DNA of 64,000 nucleotides from Vibrio sp. NTOU-M3 (GCF_040869035.1 NZ_CP162100.1:930001-994000); one strand, 5' to 3'. Numbered from the stretch's first letter, positions 51,510 to 62,049 are shown. Notes: a model not told the origin generated them from the sequence alone. Program-made: numbers and translations.

Positions 51510-52034
51510 ATGCAAAAGGTAAAAATACCGCGAACGGTTGATCCGGCACGCGCTGCTCAAAAGCGACTTGATTATGATGGTATCATTCAGGTCAGTCTTT
51601 TTAAGCGCTTAGAGGAATCGGTCGAAGGCGTTAAACGCGACGCTCAAGTATCATTGTCATTTGAGTTAGATGAACAGCGACTTGTTGTTATCTCTGGTAA
51701 AGCTAACATAGAAGTCGATTTAGAGTGTCAACGCTGTAATGAGGTTTTCGCACATGAGTGCGAAGTTGAATTCACTTACACACCGTTTTACAGTGAAAAA
51801 AGTGAAGAAGATGCACCGGAAGAGTACGATTTGGTAGATCTGAACGAGTACGGTGAGGTTGACCTAATACAGTTAGTTGAAGACGAGTTCATTCTAAACT
51901 TACCTCAAGTTGCAATGCATGATGAGGCGGACTGTAGCGTTAATTCAGATAGCATGGTGTTTGGCGAACTTCCAGAAGAAGTAGTGGAAGAGAAACCGAA
52001 TCCATTCGATGTTTTAAAAAGCTTAAAGAAGTAA
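51510..52034 (+). CDS. yceD: YceD/DUF177 protein (23S rRNA accumulation)
   Basis: A 174-residue protein of the DUF177 family, linked in bacteria and plants to accumulation of 23S rRNA and normal ribosome biogenesis. CQRC in VDLECQRCNEVF and a later cysteine (EADCSVNSD) recall a zinc-binding pattern. ATG 51510 starts it, and rpmF follows after 32 bases in the conserved yceD-rpmF-plsX operon. Confidence 0.93.
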   Translation: MQKVKIPRTVDPARAAQKRLDYDGIIQVSLFKRLEESVEGVKRDAQVSLSFELDEQRLVVISGKANIEVDLECQRCNEVFAHECEVEFTYTPFYSEKSEEDAPEEYDLVDLNEYGEVDLIQLVEDEFILNLPQVAMHDEADCSVNSDSMVFGELPEEVVEEKPNPFDVLKSLKK

Positions 52035-52066
52035 TTCTATAAGCCATTAACACAGGAGTAGGGTCC

Positions 52067-52237
52067 ATGGCCGTACAAAAAAACCGTAAGACACGTTCTA
52101 AGCGTGGTATGCGTCGTTCACACGATGCCCTAACTACAGCAGCACTTTCTGTTGACGCAACTTCAGGTGAAACTCACCTACGTCACAACATGACTGCTGA
52201 AGGTTACTACCGCGGCAAGAAGGTTATCAACAAGTAA
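52067..52237 (+). CDS. rpmF: 50S ribosomal protein L32
   Basis: A 56-residue ribosomal protein (E. coli L32 has 57). The sequence begins [19 protein letters not shown] and ends RGKKVINK, the typical highly basic pattern of bacterial L32. ATG 52067 has AGGAG 12 bases upstream. It lies between yceD and plsX as in E. coli; the coupling of a ribosomal protein gene to lipid synthesis genes is conserved. Confidence 0.97.
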   Translation: MAVQKNRKTRSKRGMRRSHDALTTAALSVDATSGETHLRHNMTAEGYYRGKKVINK

Positions 52238-52247
52238 GGTTGACCCT

Positions 52248-53273
52248 TTGCAAAATATAACCGTTGCACTTGATGCAATGGGCGGGGATTTCGGTCCTCG
52301 CGTCACAGTGCCTGCCGCCGTGCAGGTACTGTCACATTTCCCAGAGCTAAAAGTGACCCTAATTGGTGATCGAGACGCGATCACAACTCAGCTTTCTTTG
52401 CTTGGTTATCAGCCAGATTCACGCCTGCGTATTGAACACTGTGACCGAGTGATTTCCAATTCAGAAAAACCATCGTTTGCTTTAAGAAATAGTGCCGGAA
52501 GCTCCATGGCTCTGGCGATCGATCATGTTTCCAATGGGCAAGCAGGAGCCTGTGTAAGTGGTGGAAATACAGGCGCCTTAATGGCACTCTCTCGCTTTAA
52601 GCTCAAATTATTGCCTGGGATCGAACGGCCAGCATTAGTTTCCGCGTTACCTACCCTAAAAGGTGGGAAAACTTGGATGCTGGATCTCGGTGCGAATGTT
52701 TCCAGTGATGCGGATTCTTTATTTCAATTTGCGGTTATGGGAAGCGCATTGGCTGAGCAATATCTTCAACGTCCTCCTCGAATTGCAATATTAAACATTG
52801 GCGCTGAAGAAATTAAAGGCAATGACTTGGTTAAGCGATGCGCTGAAATGCTATCACAAACTCAGTCTGTGAATTATGTTGGCTACATTGAAGGTAATCA
52901 GCTACTACAAGATGTTGCAGATGTGGTTGTTTGTGATGGATTTGTAGGTAATGTTTGCCTTAAAGCTTGTGAGGGCACAGCCCAGCTTTTTATTGATAAG
53001 CTAAAAGCGTATATGATGGCTTCCTCAATAAAGGGTTGGATTGCAAGAAAATTATTTTCTGGCTTATTTAATGAACTAAAAACATTGAACCCCGACCAGT
53101 ATAACGGCGCAAGTTTGCTAGGATTGCGCGGCATTGTCATAAAAAGCCATGGAAGTGCTGATGTAGCGGCTGTTGTCAACGCAATTGGCGAAGCGCTACA
53201 CGAGGTCAAACGACAAGTACCAGGCCGTATTAGCGATCGTTTGGAAGCGGTTTTACTCGAGAGGCATTATTAG
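52248..53273 (+). CDS. plsX: PlsX, phosphate acyltransferase
   Basis: A 341-residue enzyme that turns acyl-ACP into acyl-phosphate, feeding PlsY in phospholipid synthesis. It opens [14 protein letters not shown], the family signature, and contains the conserved [10 protein letters not shown] and [10 protein letters not shown]. Start is TTG 52248, which lies ten bases after the rpmF stop with AAGGT upstream. It belongs to the rpmF-plsX-fabHDG-acpP-fabF cluster. Confidence 0.96.
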   Translation: MQNITVALDAMGGDFGPRVTVPAAVQVLSHFPELKVTLIGDRDAITTQLSLLGYQPDSRLRIEHCDRVISNSEKPSFALRNSAGSSMALAIDHVSNGQAGACVSGGNTGALMALSRFKLKLLPGIERPALVSALPTLKGGKTWMLDLGANVSSDADSLFQFAVMGSALAEQYLQRPPRIAILNIGAEEIKGNDLVKRCAEMLSQTQSVNYVGYIEGNQLLQDVADVVVCDGFVGNVCLKACEGTAQLFIDKLKAYMMASSIKGWIARKLFSGLFNELKTLNPDQYNGASLLGLRGIVIKSHGSADVAAVVNAIGEALHEVKRQVPGRISDRLEAVLLERHY

Positions 53274-53278
53274 TCTTC

Positions 53279-54229
53279 ATGTATAGCAAAATTTTAGGTA
53301 CTGGCAGCTACCTGCCATCTCAGGTGCGTACAAACGCAGATCTCGAGAAAATGGTAGATACAAGCGATGAGTGGATCGTAACCCGAACAGGTATCAGAGA
53401 ACGTCGAATTTCTGCTGAAAACGAATCTGTTGCAGATATGGGCTATTACGCTGCTAAGAATGCTATCGAAATGGCTGGCATTGACAAAAATGATATTGAT
53501 TTGATCATTGTAGCGACAACGAGCGGTAGCCACACGTTTCCATCTTCAGCATGTCAGGTTCAAGATAAGCTAGGCATCAAAGGTTGTCCTGCATTTGATT
53601 TGGCAGCTGCGTGTTCTGGCTTTATTTACGCTCTATCGGTAGCTGACCAACACATTAAATCAGGCATGTGTAAAAACGTACTGGTGATAGGTGCTGACGC
53701 ATTATCAAAAACGTGTGATCCTACCGATCGTTCTACTATCATTTTGTTCGGTGATGCTGCGGGGGCAGTGGTTGTTGGTCAAAGTAAAGAGCCGGGCATC
53801 TTATCAACACACATCTATGCTGATGGCCAGTTTGGCGAATTACTGAGTCTTCCTGTACCAGAGCGTGGTAAAGATGCTGACAAATGGCTGCACATGGCGG
53901 GTAACGAAGTATTCAAAGTGGCAGTAACTCAGTTATCTAAGCTAGTGAAAGATACACTTGCTGCAAACGATATGCACAAGTCTGAGCTAGATTGGTTAGT
54001 GCCGCACCAAGCGAACTACCGCATTATTTCGGCGACAGCGAAGAAACTTTCGATGTCACTAGACCAAGTCGTGATTACACTTGATAAACACGGCAACACG
54101 TCTGCAGCAACGGTACCTACAGCGTTGGATGAAGCGGTTCGTGATGGTCGAATTAAGCGTGGCCAAACGCTACTTCTTGAAGCCTTTGGTGGCGGATTTA
54201 CTTGGGGCTCAGCCCTAGTGAAGTTTTAA
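53279..54229 (+). CDS. fabH: FabH, 3-oxoacyl-ACP synthase III
   Basis: A 316-residue condensing enzyme that starts fatty-acid chains from acetyl-CoA and malonyl-ACP. The catalytic triad is Cys112 (AAACSGF), His243 ([10 protein letters not shown]) and Asn273 ([11 protein letters not shown]). It begins five bases after plsX. A hairpin with a T-rich tail follows before fabD. Length close to E. coli FabH (317). Confidence 0.97.
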   Translation: MYSKILGTGSYLPSQVRTNADLEKMVDTSDEWIVTRTGIRERRISAENESVADMGYYAAKNAIEMAGIDKNDIDLIIVATTSGSHTFPSSACQVQDKLGIKGCPAFDLAAACSGFIYALSVADQHIKSGMCKNVLVIGADALSKTCDPTDRSTIILFGDAAGAVVVGQSKEPGILSTHIYADGQFGELLSLPVPERGKDADKWLHMAGNEVFKVAVTQLSKLVKDTLAANDMHKSELDWLVPHQANYRIISATAKKLSMSLDQVVITLDKHGNTSAATVPTALDEAVRDGRIKRGQTLLLEAFGGGFTWGSALVKF

Positions 54230-54251
54230 ATTTCACAAAAATTCAAAATTT

Positions 54252-54283
54252 AAGATGCACTAAGGTGCATCTTATTTCTTTTT
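54252..54283 (+). terminator. Intra-operon terminator-like hairpin between fabH and fabD
   Basis: A 9-bp perfect stem AAGATGCAC/GTGCATCTT with loop TAAG and tail ATTTCTTTTT. Because fabD continues the cluster, it probably attenuates rather than ends transcription. Confidence 0.75.
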
Positions 54284-54305
54284 ACTTTGCTTAAAGGAAA
54301 ATAAC

Positions 54306-55229
54306 ATGAGCAAGTTTGCTATCGTATTTCCAGGTCAAGGCTCTCAAGCTGTTGGTATGCTTGCTGACCTAGGCGAACAATATGACGTAGTAAAACAAAC
54401 ATTTGCAGAAGCATCTGACGCACTAGGTTACAACCTATGGGCGCTTGTTCAAAATGGACCTGCAGAAGATCTCAACCAAACTTTCCGTACTCAGCCTGCA
54501 TTGTTAGCTTCATCGGTTGCTATCTGGCGCGTGTGGCAAGAGCTTGGTCTTGAGCAACCAGCAAATCTAGCGGGTCACAGCCTAGGTGAGTATTCAGCAC
54601 TGGTATGTGCTGGCGTGATTGACTTTAAAGAAGCAATCAAACTGGTTGAGCTACGTGGTCAACTTATGCAAGAAGCAGTACCAGCAGGTACTGGTGCAAT
54701 GTATGCGATCATCGGTCTAGATGATGAAGCGATTGCAAAAGCTTGTGAAGAAGCAGCGCAAGGTGACGTAGTTTCACCAGTAAACTTCAACTCGCCTGGT
54801 CAAGTTGTTATCGCAGGTAGCAAAGACGCAGTAGAGCGTGCGGGTGCACTATGTAAAGAAGCGGGTGCAAAACGTGCACTTCCTCTTCCTGTTTCAGTGC
54901 CTTCACACTGTGCACTAATGAAACCAGCAGCAGAGAAGCTAGCGGTTGCGCTAGAGTCTATCGAATTCAATGCACCACAACTTCCGGTTATCAACAACGT
55001 TGATGTGGCAGCAGAAACGGATCCTGCAAAAATCAAAGACGCACTTGTTCGTCAACTTCACAGCCCAGTTCGTTGGACTGAGAGCGTGCAACTAATGAGC
55101 GAGCAAGGTGTAGAAAATCTTCTTGAGCTTGGTCCTGGCAAAGTACTGGCAGGTCTGACTAAACGTATCGTGAAAACACTAAGTGCAGCAGCTGTTAACG
55201 ACGTAGCATCGCTAGAAGCCGCTAAGTAA
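54306..55229 (+). CDS. fabD: FabD, malonyl-CoA:ACP transacylase
   Basis: A 307-residue acyltransferase that loads malonyl onto ACP. The nucleophile Ser92 lies in LAGHSLGEYSAL and the catalytic His in VSVPSHCALM. ATG 54306 follows AAAGGA. Codon use from here to acpP is more strongly biased than in plsX-fabH. It is followed 31 bases later by fabG. Confidence 0.97.
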   Translation: MSKFAIVFPGQGSQAVGMLADLGEQYDVVKQTFAEASDALGYNLWALVQNGPAEDLNQTFRTQPALLASSVAIWRVWQELGLEQPANLAGHSLGEYSALVCAGVIDFKEAIKLVELRGQLMQEAVPAGTGAMYAIIGLDDEAIAKACEEAAQGDVVSPVNFNSPGQVVIAGSKDAVERAGALCKEAGAKRALPLPVSVPSHCALMKPAAEKLAVALESIEFNAPQLPVINNVDVAAETDPAKIKDALVRQLHSPVRWTESVQLMSEQGVENLLELGPGKVLAGLTKRIVKTLSAAAVNDVASLEAAK

Positions 55230-55260
55230 TTCGTTCACGATAAGAAAAGGAAAACACAAC

Positions 55261-55998
55261 ATGATGAATCTAGAAGGTAAGATTGCTCTAGTGACAGGCG
55301 CAAGCCGTGGCATTGGTCGTGCGATTGCTGAACTTCTTGTTGAGCGTGGTGCAACGGTAATCGGTACTGCGACTTCTGAAGGCGGCGCAGCGGCGATCAG
55401 CGAGTACTTAGGTGAAAACGGTAAAGGCCTAGCACTTAACGTAACTGACGTTGAGTCTATCGAAGCAACACTAAAAACCATCAACGATGAGTTCGGTGCA
55501 ATCGATATTCTTGTTAACAACGCAGGTATCACGCGCGATAACCTATTGATGCGTATGAAAGATGATGAGTGGAATGACATCATCAATACGAACCTAACGC
55601 CAATTTACCGTATGTCTAAAGCGGTTCTACGTGGCATGATGAAAAAACGCGCAGGTCGCATCATCAACGTAGGTTCTGTTGTTGGTACCATGGGTAACGC
55701 GGGTCAAACAAACTACGCTGCTGCGAAAGCAGGCGTAATTGGTTTCACTAAATCAATGGCTCGTGAAGTAGCTTCTCGTGGCGTAACGGTTAACACTGTT
55801 GCTCCAGGTTTCATCGAAACTGACATGACTAAGGCGCTAAATGATGACCAACGTGCAGCAACGTTGTCGAACGTGCCTGCAGGTCGTCTTGGTGATCCAC
55901 GTGAAATTGCATCAGCAGTGGTTTTCCTTGCTTCACCTGAAGCGGCTTACATCACTGGTGAAACTTTGCACGTAAATGGTGGCATGTACATGGTTTAA
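55261..55998 (+). CDS. fabG: FabG, 3-oxoacyl-ACP reductase
   Basis: A 245-residue NADPH-dependent short-chain dehydrogenase of fatty-acid elongation. The cofactor motif TGASRGIGRAIAE, the NNAG motif (LVNNAGIT) and the catalytic Ser-Tyr-Lys (VGSVVG ... TNYAAAKAG) are present. Two adjacent ATGs (55261/55264) could start it; the second gives the 244 residues of E. coli FabG. It sits between fabD and acpP. Confidence 0.97.
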   Translation: MMNLEGKIALVTGASRGIGRAIAELLVERGATVIGTATSEGGAAAISEYLGENGKGLALNVTDVESIEATLKTINDEFGAIDILVNNAGITRDNLLMRMKDDEWNDIINTNLTPIYRMSKAVLRGMMKKRAGRIINVGSVVGTMGNAGQTNYAAAKAGVIGFTKSMAREVASRGVTVNTVAPGFIETDMTKALNDDQRAATLSNVPAGRLGDPREIASAVVFLASPEAAYITGETLHVNGGMYMV

Positions 55999-56072
55999 TG
56001 TCTAATCTGAACAAAATGAGCTGTTTGCTGTCTTATAAAACGGCTTCTAACTTGTGAGATTAGATGTAAACC

Positions 56073-56089
56073 TGCACAACAGTTGTGCA
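56073..56089. promoter_or_regulatory. 17-bp palindrome upstream of the acpP promoter
   Basis: TGCACAACAGTTGTGCA: 8-base arms perfectly inverted around a single A. It lies 21 bases upstream of a candidate acpP -35 box, an activator-type position, and does not match FadR or FabR consensus as I know them. Confidence 0.6.
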
Positions 56090-56109
56090 TGATATAAGTC
56101 AAAAATGTA

Positions 56110-56136
56110 TTGAATTTCGGTTAAAATCGCTAAAAT
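56110..56136 (+). promoter_or_regulatory. Putative acpP promoter
   Basis: TTGAAT (56110-56115), a short 15-base spacer and TAAAAT (56131-56136). A hairpin GCAAGG/CCTTGC with loop ACCC (56150-56165) lies in the resulting leader. A separate promoter here would explain the very high acpP expression implied by codon use. Confidence 0.45.
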
Positions 56137-56233
56137 TGTGGTTTGACCAGCAAGGACCCCCTTGCAACTTTCAATAGTTCGAATAAACTACGGAATCATC
56201 GCATTAGGCGAAATCTGTAAAGGAAAAGAAAAA

Positions 56234-56467
56234 ATGAGCAACATCGAAGAACGCGTAAAGAAAATCATTGTTGAACAGCTAGGTGTAGACGAAGCAGAAG
56301 TTAAAAACGAAGCTTCTTTCGTTGACGATCTAGGTGCTGATTCTCTAGACACTGTTGAACTAGTAATGGCTCTAGAAGAAGAATTCGACACTGAGATTCC
56401 AGACGAAGAAGCTGAGAAGATCACTACTGTTCAAGCTGCAATCGACTACGTGAACAGCGCTCAGTAA
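56234..56467 (+). CDS. acpP: Acyl carrier protein
   Basis: A 77-residue acidic carrier of acyl chains on a 4'-phosphopantetheine attached to Ser37 in [13 protein letters not shown] 56234 follows AAAGGAAAAG; the longer frame from 56162 is rejected because the mature family begins [10 protein letters not shown]. The sequence is almost identical to E. coli AcpP. It lies between fabG and fabF. Confidence 0.98.
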
Positions 56468-56478
56468 TATCTCCCCCT

Positions 56479-56506
56479 AGGCGGCCTTCTGGCCGCCTGT
56501 GTTTTT
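56479..56506 (+). terminator. Terminator of acpP
   Basis: An 8-bp GC-rich stem AGGCGGCC/GGCCGCCT with loop TTCT and GTGTTTTT downstream. Confidence 0.85.
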
Positions 56507-56557
56507 AAACTCTTCTATCTCTCTCGTAGAATCACTTCAATCCCGGAGAATAAAATC

Positions 56558-57802
56558 GTGTCCAAGCGTCGTGTTGTTGTCACTGGCATGGGTATGTTGT
56601 CACCGGTAGGCAACACTGTAGAATTATCTTGGAAAGCCCTGCTAGAAGGTCAAAGTGGTATCGTTAATATCGAACATTTTGATACTGAAAACTTTTCTAC
56701 TCGCTTTGCAGGCCTTGTAAAAGACTTCGATTGCACTGAGTACATGTCTAAAAAAGATGCTCGTAAAATGGATCTTTTTATCCAATACGGTATCGCCGCG
56801 GGTATCCAAGCCCTAGATGACTCTGGCTTACAAATCAATGAAGAAAATGCGGCTCGCGTAGGCGTTGCTATCGGCTCAGGTATTGGCGGTCTAGACTTGA
56901 TCGAAACTGGCCACACTGCGTTGGTAGGCAAAGGCCCACGTAAGGTTAGCCCATTCTTCGTTCCATCAACCATCGTTAATATGGTTGCGGGTAACTTATC
57001 TATTATGCGCGGTCTACGTGGTCCAAATATTGCGATCTCGACGGCGTGTACAACTGGCCTTCATAATATTGGTCACGCAGCACGTATGATTGCATACGGC
57101 GATGCGGAAGCTATGGTTGCTGGTGGTGCAGAAAAAGCATCTACTCCACTAGGCATGGCTGGCTTTGGTGCAGCGAAAGCACTTTCTACTCGTAACGATG
57201 AACCTCAGAAAGCTTCTCGTCCTTGGGATAAAGACCGTGATGGTTTCGTTCTTGGTGACGGTGCCGGAATCATGGTTCTAGAAGAATACGAACACGCAAA
57301 AGCTCGTGGCGCTAAGATTTATGCTGAAGTTGTTGGTTTCGGTATGTCTGGTGATGCTTATCATATGACCTCTCCAAGTGAAGATGGGTCTGGTGGTGCG
57401 CTTGCTATGGAAGCAGCGATGCGAGATGCAGGTATTACCGGTACTCAGGTTGGCTATGTAAATGCGCATGGCACATCGACACCAGCAGGTGATGTTGCAG
57501 AAATAAAAGGTGTCCGTCGTGCCTTGGGTGAAGAGGGAGCTAAACAAGTTAAAGTCTCTTCAACTAAGTCAATGACAGGCCATTTGTTGGGTGCGGCAGG
57601 TTCTGTGGAAGCTATCATTACAGTGATGTCATTAGTGGATCAGATTGTACCTCCAACAATTAACCTCGATAACCGCGATGAAGGTTTGGATGATATCGAT
57701 CTTGTTCCACACACTGCAAAAGCAGTAGAAATGGAATACGCGATCTGTAACTCATTTGGTTTCGGTGGTACAAACGGTTCTCTTGTATTCAAAAAGATTT
57801 AA
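56558..57802 (+). CDS. fabF: FabF, 3-oxoacyl-ACP synthase II
   Basis: A 414-residue elongation condensing enzyme, needed for the temperature-controlled step from palmitoleate to cis-vaccenate in E. coli. The Cys-His-His triad is visible: Cys164 ([10 protein letters not shown]), a His in [11 protein letters not shown] and a His in [12 protein letters not shown]. Start is GTG 56558 with CCGGAGAA upstream. It follows the acpP terminator, so it is partly uncoupled from acpP, as in E. coli. Confidence 0.97.
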   Translation: MSKRRVVVTGMGMLSPVGNTVELSWKALLEGQSGIVNIEHFDTENFSTRFAGLVKDFDCTEYMSKKDARKMDLFIQYGIAAGIQALDDSGLQINEENAARVGVAIGSGIGGLDLIETGHTALVGKGPRKVSPFFVPSTIVNMVAGNLSIMRGLRGPNIAISTACTTGLHNIGHAARMIAYGDAEAMVAGGAEKASTPLGMAGFGAAKALSTRNDEPQKASRPWDKDRDGFVLGDGAGIMVLEEYEHAKARGAKIYAEVVGFGMSGDAYHMTSPSEDGSGGALAMEAAMRDAGITGTQVGYVNAHGTSTPAGDVAEIKGVRRALGEEGAKQVKVSSTKSMTGHLLGAAGSVEAIITVMSLVDQIVPPTINLDNRDEGLDDIDLVPHTAKAVEMEYAICNSFGFGGTNGSLVFKKI

Positions 57803-57825
57803 AGAGAAATCAACCGAATTGTGGT

Positions 57826-57859
57826 AAAACGGCTTAATGCTTTGGCATTAAGCCGTTTT
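57826..57859 (+). terminator. Rho-independent terminator of fabF
   Basis: A 15-bp perfect stem AAAACGGCTTAATGC/GCATTAAGCCGTTTT with loop TTTG, followed by more T. Confidence 0.93.
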
Positions 57860-57878
57860 GTTTTGTTTGGAAGTAAAT

Positions 57879-58685
57879 ATGTATTGGATAAATGGAATGA
57901 AGACCGAAAACCATATGGTTAAAGATCGGTCTTTTCAATACGGTGATGGATGCTTTACGACGCTGCTTACTCGCAAAGGTGAGCCTACTCTTTGGCCATG
58001 TCATGTTAATCGTATGAATGCATGCTTGGAGAGACTTTCGATTCCACTTCCTGATTGGCAACAAATTGAAAGTTGGGTACGCCAAGCAGCACTGAGCGAT
58101 GATAAAGCTGGAATCAAAATTCATATTAGTCGTGGTGAAGGTGGGCGAGGTTACAGCCCCCAAGGCGTCATTAATCCCACCGTCACGATCAGCACTTTCC
58201 CTTACCCTGAACTCTACGCTGATTATCGTCATCAAGGGATGATTTTAGGTGTTTGTGAACAGCGTTTGGGATTAAATCCAATGTTAGCAGGGCATAAACA
58301 CAATAACCGATTGGAACAGGTTTTATTAAAAGCAGAAATGGATAATCAAGGTTATGTCGATGGCGTGGTGTTAGACATCAATGAACATGTCATTGAAACC
58401 ACTATGGCTAACCTTTTTTGGACTAAAAATGACGTGTTATTTACGCCAGACTTAACGAATTCTGGTGTAGTAGGCGTGATGCGAGCTCAGGTCTTAGAGT
58501 TCGCGCAAGCAAATCACTGGGAGTTGCTTATTGGGCATTTTTCTCTCAGTGATATAGAGAATGCTGATGAAGTGTTTATCACTAATTCAATTCTAGGTGT
58601 AGTGCCGATTAAAAACATTAAACAGAAGTGCTACCCAATTGGAAAAATAACAAAAATGATTCAGGAGAACATATCCTGTGATTAA
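57879..58685 (+). CDS. pabC: PabC, aminodeoxychorismate lyase
   Basis: A 268-residue PLP-dependent enzyme of folate synthesis that yields p-aminobenzoate and pyruvate. It resembles branched-chain aminotransferase fold type IV: DRSFQYGDGCFTT, the PLP-lysine region LAGHKHNNRLEQVL and ETTMANLFW. ATG 57879 has TTTGGAAG upstream; the frame extended to 57858 starts inside the fabF terminator. Its end overlaps the mltG start by eight bases. Confidence 0.94.
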   Translation: MYWINGMKTENHMVKDRSFQYGDGCFTTLLTRKGEPTLWPCHVNRMNACLERLSIPLPDWQQIESWVRQAALSDDKAGIKIHISRGEGGRGYSPQGVINPTVTISTFPYPELYADYRHQGMILGVCEQRLGLNPMLAGHKHNNRLEQVLLKAEMDNQGYVDGVVLDINEHVIETTMANLFWTKNDVLFTPDLTNSGVVGVMRAQVLEFAQANHWELLIGHFSLSDIENADEVFITNSILGVVPIKNIKQKCYPIGKITKMIQENISCD

Positions 58686-59694
58686 AAAAATCACTGTACT
58701 GACTATTGCCGCTGTTTTGCTACTTGTAAGCGGATATTTTTATGTGACTAAGCAAGTGAACTTATTTGTTAATCAGCCATTAAATCTTGCTGGAGAACAA
58801 ATAGTAACGATTAAACCGGGCACAAGTTTCAATCGACTGTTGGCCCAACTGTCAAATGATCAGCTCATTGAAATTAATGATTTATCCCCTCTTTCCCGTC
58901 GATTTTATCCTGAATTAACTGGTGTCAAAGCCGGTACTTATTTAATAAAGGGGCCAACCACATTAAGAGATGTTCTTATTCAATTTAGTGAAGGAAAAGA
59001 ACATCAATTTTCTCTTACCTTTGTTGAAGGCTCAACGTTTAAAGAGTGGCGAGATGCACTGGCGAGTGCGCCTTATCTGCAGCATACAATTGACAAGCTG
59101 AGTGAGAAAGAAATCGCTGCCCTTCTTGGACTGGATGTAGATAAGCTTGAGGGAATGTTTCTTGCTGAAACTTATCATTACACCAATGGTATGTCAGATG
59201 TTCAGATCCTGAAACGAGCCAACACTCAGCTGGCTCAAGAGCTTGATTCGAAATGGGAAAAGAGACAGAAAAATCTACCATTAAATAATCAGTATGACGC
59301 ACTCATTCTGGCCTCCATTATTGAAAAAGAAACGGCCATTGCTTCGGAAAGGCAACGGGTGGCCTCGGTATTTGTGAATCGATTGAATAAACGAATGAGA
59401 CTTCAAACGGATCCTACGGTCATTTATGGCATGGGAGATAAGTACGATGGTAATATTCGTAAACGAGATTTACGTACACCAACGCCCTACAATACTTATG
59501 TGATATTTGGATTACCACCTACGCCGATCGCAATGCCGGGTCGAGCATCCATTGCTGCTGCATTAGATCCTGAAGATAGTAACTATCTCTATTTTGTTGC
59601 GAGTGGGGATGGTGGTCATGTATTTTCCAAAACATTGGCAGAACACAATCGTGCCGTTAGGGCGTACTTGAGAAAATTAAGAAGTAAGAAATGA
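58678..59694 (+). CDS. mltG: MltG, endolytic murein transglycosylase
   Basis: A 338-residue membrane-anchored enzyme (formerly YceG) that cuts nascent peptidoglycan strands and sets glycan length. A single N-terminal membrane helix (about 4-22) precedes a LysM-like region and the YceG catalytic domain with the catalytic glutamate in [26 protein letters not shown]. Start is GTG 58678 with CAGGAG upstream. It overlaps pabC and tmk, indicating one operon. Confidence 0.95.
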   Translation: MIKKITVLTIAAVLLLVSGYFYVTKQVNLFVNQPLNLAGEQIVTIKPGTSFNRLLAQLSNDQLIEINDLSPLSRRFYPELTGVKAGTYLIKGPTTLRDVLIQFSEGKEHQFSLTFVEGSTFKEWRDALASAPYLQHTIDKLSEKEIAALLGLDVDKLEGMFLAETYHYTNGMSDVQILKRANTQLAQELDSKWEKRQKNLPLNNQYDALILASIIEKETAIASERQRVASVFVNRLNKRMRLQTDPTVIYGMGDKYDGNIRKRDLRTPTPYNTYVIFGLPPTPIAMPGRASIAAALDPEDSNYLYFVASGDGGHVFSKTLAEHNRAVRAYLRKLRSKK

Positions 59695-60326
59695 AGCAAG
59701 CGAAGTTCATAGTCATTGAAGGTTTAGAAGGTGCTGGGAAAAGCACGGCAATTGAAGCAGTATTGAATTGTTTAAATCGAGCGGGCATTAAAGATATTCA
59801 GCATACGCGAGAGCCGGGTGGTACAGATTTAGCAGAGCAACTACGAACCTTGATTAAACAAGAGCACGAAGGTGAAGTACTCCAAGACATGACAGAGTTA
59901 CTTCTTCTTTATGCTGCTCGAGTTCAGTTGGTTGAAAATGTTATCAAGCCTGCCTTAAATAAAGGGGTATGGGTTGTCGGTGATCGCCATGATATGTCTT
60001 CTCAAGCTTATCAAGGTGGTGGCAGACAACTTGATCGTCATGTGATGACTGTTCTGAAACAAACCACATTGGGTGAGTTTAAACCTGATTTGACGATTTA
60101 TCTTGATATCGATCCTCGTGTTGGCCTAGAAAGGGCTCGTGGACGTGGTGAGCTTGATCGTATTGAGAAGATGGATATGAGTTTCTTTGATAGGACTCGT
60201 GAGCGTTATTTGGAGCTTGCTGCGCAAGATCAAAGTGTTGTCATTGTTAATGCGGAGCAATCAATCGAACAAGTAGCCACTGATATTACATCAACACTGA
60301 ACCAGTGGCTGGATTGTCAGGCATGA
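59691..60326 (+). CDS. tmk: Thymidylate kinase
   Basis: A 211-residue kinase that phosphorylates dTMP. P-loop GLEGAGKST (about 10-18), DR(Y/H)-type motif [17 protein letters not shown] and an arginine-bearing lid ([11 protein letters not shown]) as in E. coli-type enzymes. It overlaps mltG by four bases and holB by four bases (ATGA at 60323-60326). Length near E. coli Tmk (213). Confidence 0.97.
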   Translation: MKQAKFIVIEGLEGAGKSTAIEAVLNCLNRAGIKDIQHTREPGGTDLAEQLRTLIKQEHEGEVLQDMTELLLLYAARVQLVENVIKPALNKGVWVVGDRHDMSSQAYQGGGRQLDRHVMTVLKQTTLGEFKPDLTIYLDIDPRVGLERARGRGELDRIEKMDMSFFDRTRERYLELAAQDQSVVIVNAEQSIEQVATDITSTLNQWLDCQA

Positions 60327-61282
60327 GCACGCTAGCGCCTTGGTTAGAAGAGGTTTGGCGGCAATGGCAAACTAACCTCGCAGCGTCCCGCTTTTCGAAT
60401 GCAACACTACTGAGTGCAGAAAAAGGTATGGGCACAGAGCCTTTGGTTAGTCGTTTTGCTCAAGCATTGATGTGTTCGAATGATGAGCAAGACGCGTGTG
60501 GGTTTTGCCATAGTTGCCAGTTAATGCAATCAAATAGTCACCCTGACTATCATTATATTGCACCTGAAAAGTCAGGTAAGTCGATTACGGTTGATCAAGT
60601 TCGTCAATATAACAGGGTCGCACAAGAATCCTCTCAATTATCAGGCTTCCGTTTGTTTGTTATTGAGCCTGCAGAAGCGATGAATGAATCGGCGGCTAAT
60701 GCGTTGTTAAAAACCTTAGAGTCTCCAGCAGAAAACTGCTTTTTCTTGCTGATCACAACGCAAGTCAACGAACTACTTTCCACCATAAAAAGTCGTTGTC
60801 AGCAGTGGCATATTGCTAACCCAGAGCCACAACTCCTTACGGCATGGTTAACTAGTCATGTTTCTAAGCCGATCCCAGAATATGCGGCACATATTCATGG
60901 TAATTCGCCTTTGAGTACGCGTGAATTTGTGGAAAAAGGCTTAGATGCTGAATATAAAAAAATCGAACAACTTTTTTTATCTTTTCTTTCTGGTACTGAA
61001 GACGGGGTTAATCTTGCGAAGCTACTAGCTAGTCATGAAGACAGCTTATTGTGGTTATGGTTCTTGCTTTCAGATGCACAGAAGAGAAGTTTCAGTATTA
61101 CGGAACCCTTTTTTACTCCCGGTAGTGAAACGTTAGCAAGTTTATTGAGCTACGATACGTTATATAAACACACAACAAGCTTAGGTCGATTGCGTGAGCA
61201 ACTCGCTCATCATACTGGCTTGAATAAAGAGCTGCTGATATTAAACTGGCTATTCGAATTTAATGGGGAAGTATGTTTGTAG
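60323..61282 (+). CDS. holB: HolB, DNA polymerase III delta' subunit
   Basis: A 319-residue AAA+ subunit of the clamp loader. The N-terminal part has the zinc module cysteines ([16 protein letters not shown]) and a degraded P-loop ([11 protein letters not shown]), as expected because delta' does not hydrolyse ATP. The SRC motif is seen in [12 protein letters not shown] chose ATG 60323, coupled to the tmk stop; the frame from 60305 would overlap more. It overlaps tatD by ten bases. E. coli HolB is 334 residues. Confidence 0.95.
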   Translation: MSTLAPWLEEVWRQWQTNLAASRFSNATLLSAEKGMGTEPLVSRFAQALMCSNDEQDACGFCHSCQLMQSNSHPDYHYIAPEKSGKSITVDQVRQYNRVAQESSQLSGFRLFVIEPAEAMNESAANALLKTLESPAENCFFLLITTQVNELLSTIKSRCQQWHIANPEPQLLTAWLTSHVSKPIPEYAAHIHGNSPLSTREFVEKGLDAEYKKIEQLFLSFLSGTEDGVNLAKLLASHEDSLLWLWFLLSDAQKRSFSITEPFFTPGSETLASLLSYDTLYKHTTSLGRLREQLAHHTGLNKELLILNWLFEFNGEVCL

Positions 61283-62049
61283 ATTCGCACTGTCATCTGG
61301 ATAAACTAGATTACCAAAATCTTCATTCGGGGATAGAAGATGTTGTATCAAAAGCAAAGGCAGCTAACGTAAATCAACTGTTGTCTGTTGGGGTAACGTT
61401 AGACTCTTTTCCTAATATGATGGAAATGATCAGCCCTTTTGAGGAAATATATGCGTCTTGTGGTGTTCATCCACTAGATGTCGAAAGTGATTTTGCGCTT
61501 GACCGGCTACATGAGTATGCGCGTCATCCTAAAGTGGTGGCGATTGGGGAAACCGGCCTTGACTATCATTATCAGCCTGAAACGGCAGAGCTACAGAAGC
61601 TACGGTTTTCACAACAAGTTGAGCTTGCTGTGGACTTGAATAAGCCACTGATAATCCACACAAGGGATGCACGTAAGGACACGTTAGATATCTTAACGAA
61701 GGGGCAGGCTGATCAATGTGGTGGCGTTATCCACTGCTTTACTGAAGACCTGCCTTTTGCCAAAGCAGCGATGGAACTCGGCTTTTATATCTCAATCTCT
61801 GGCATTGTGACATTTAGACAAGCGACAGAGCTAAAAGAAGTGGTTAAAGAGCTTCCTTTAGAGCGGCTGCTTATTGAAACTGACTCTCCTTACCTCGCTC
61901 CCGTACCGCATCGTGGTAAACAAAATCAGCCCGCCTATGTGGTTGAGGTCGCGGCATACATTGCACAATTAAAAGGGTTAGCCCTCTATGAGGTTGCGCA
62001 TAAAACAACCGAAAACTTCAAAGATCTTTTTTTGAGAAATAAAACATAG
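61273..62049 (+). CDS. ycfH: TatD-family metal-dependent hydrolase (YcfH)
   Basis: A 258-residue TIM-barrel DNase-like hydrolase. The metal ligands are seen in DSHCHLD, the glutamate in GETGLDYHY, histidines in IIHTRDA and HCFTE, and the aspartate in ETDSPYLAPVPHRGK. YcfH-type members in E. coli act on DNA or nucleotides; in vivo role unclear. It overlaps the end of holB, completing the pabC-mltG-tmk-holB-ycfH operon seen in E. coli. Confidence 0.94.
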   Translation: MFVDSHCHLDKLDYQNLHSGIEDVVSKAKAANVNQLLSVGVTLDSFPNMMEMISPFEEIYASCGVHPLDVESDFALDRLHEYARHPKVVAIGETGLDYHYQPETAELQKLRFSQQVELAVDLNKPLIIHTRDARKDTLDILTKGQADQCGGVIHCFTEDLPFAKAAMELGFYISISGIVTFRQATELKEVVKELPLERLLIETDSPYLAPVPHRGKQNQPAYVVEVAAYIAQLKGLALYEVAHKTTENFKDLFLRNKT

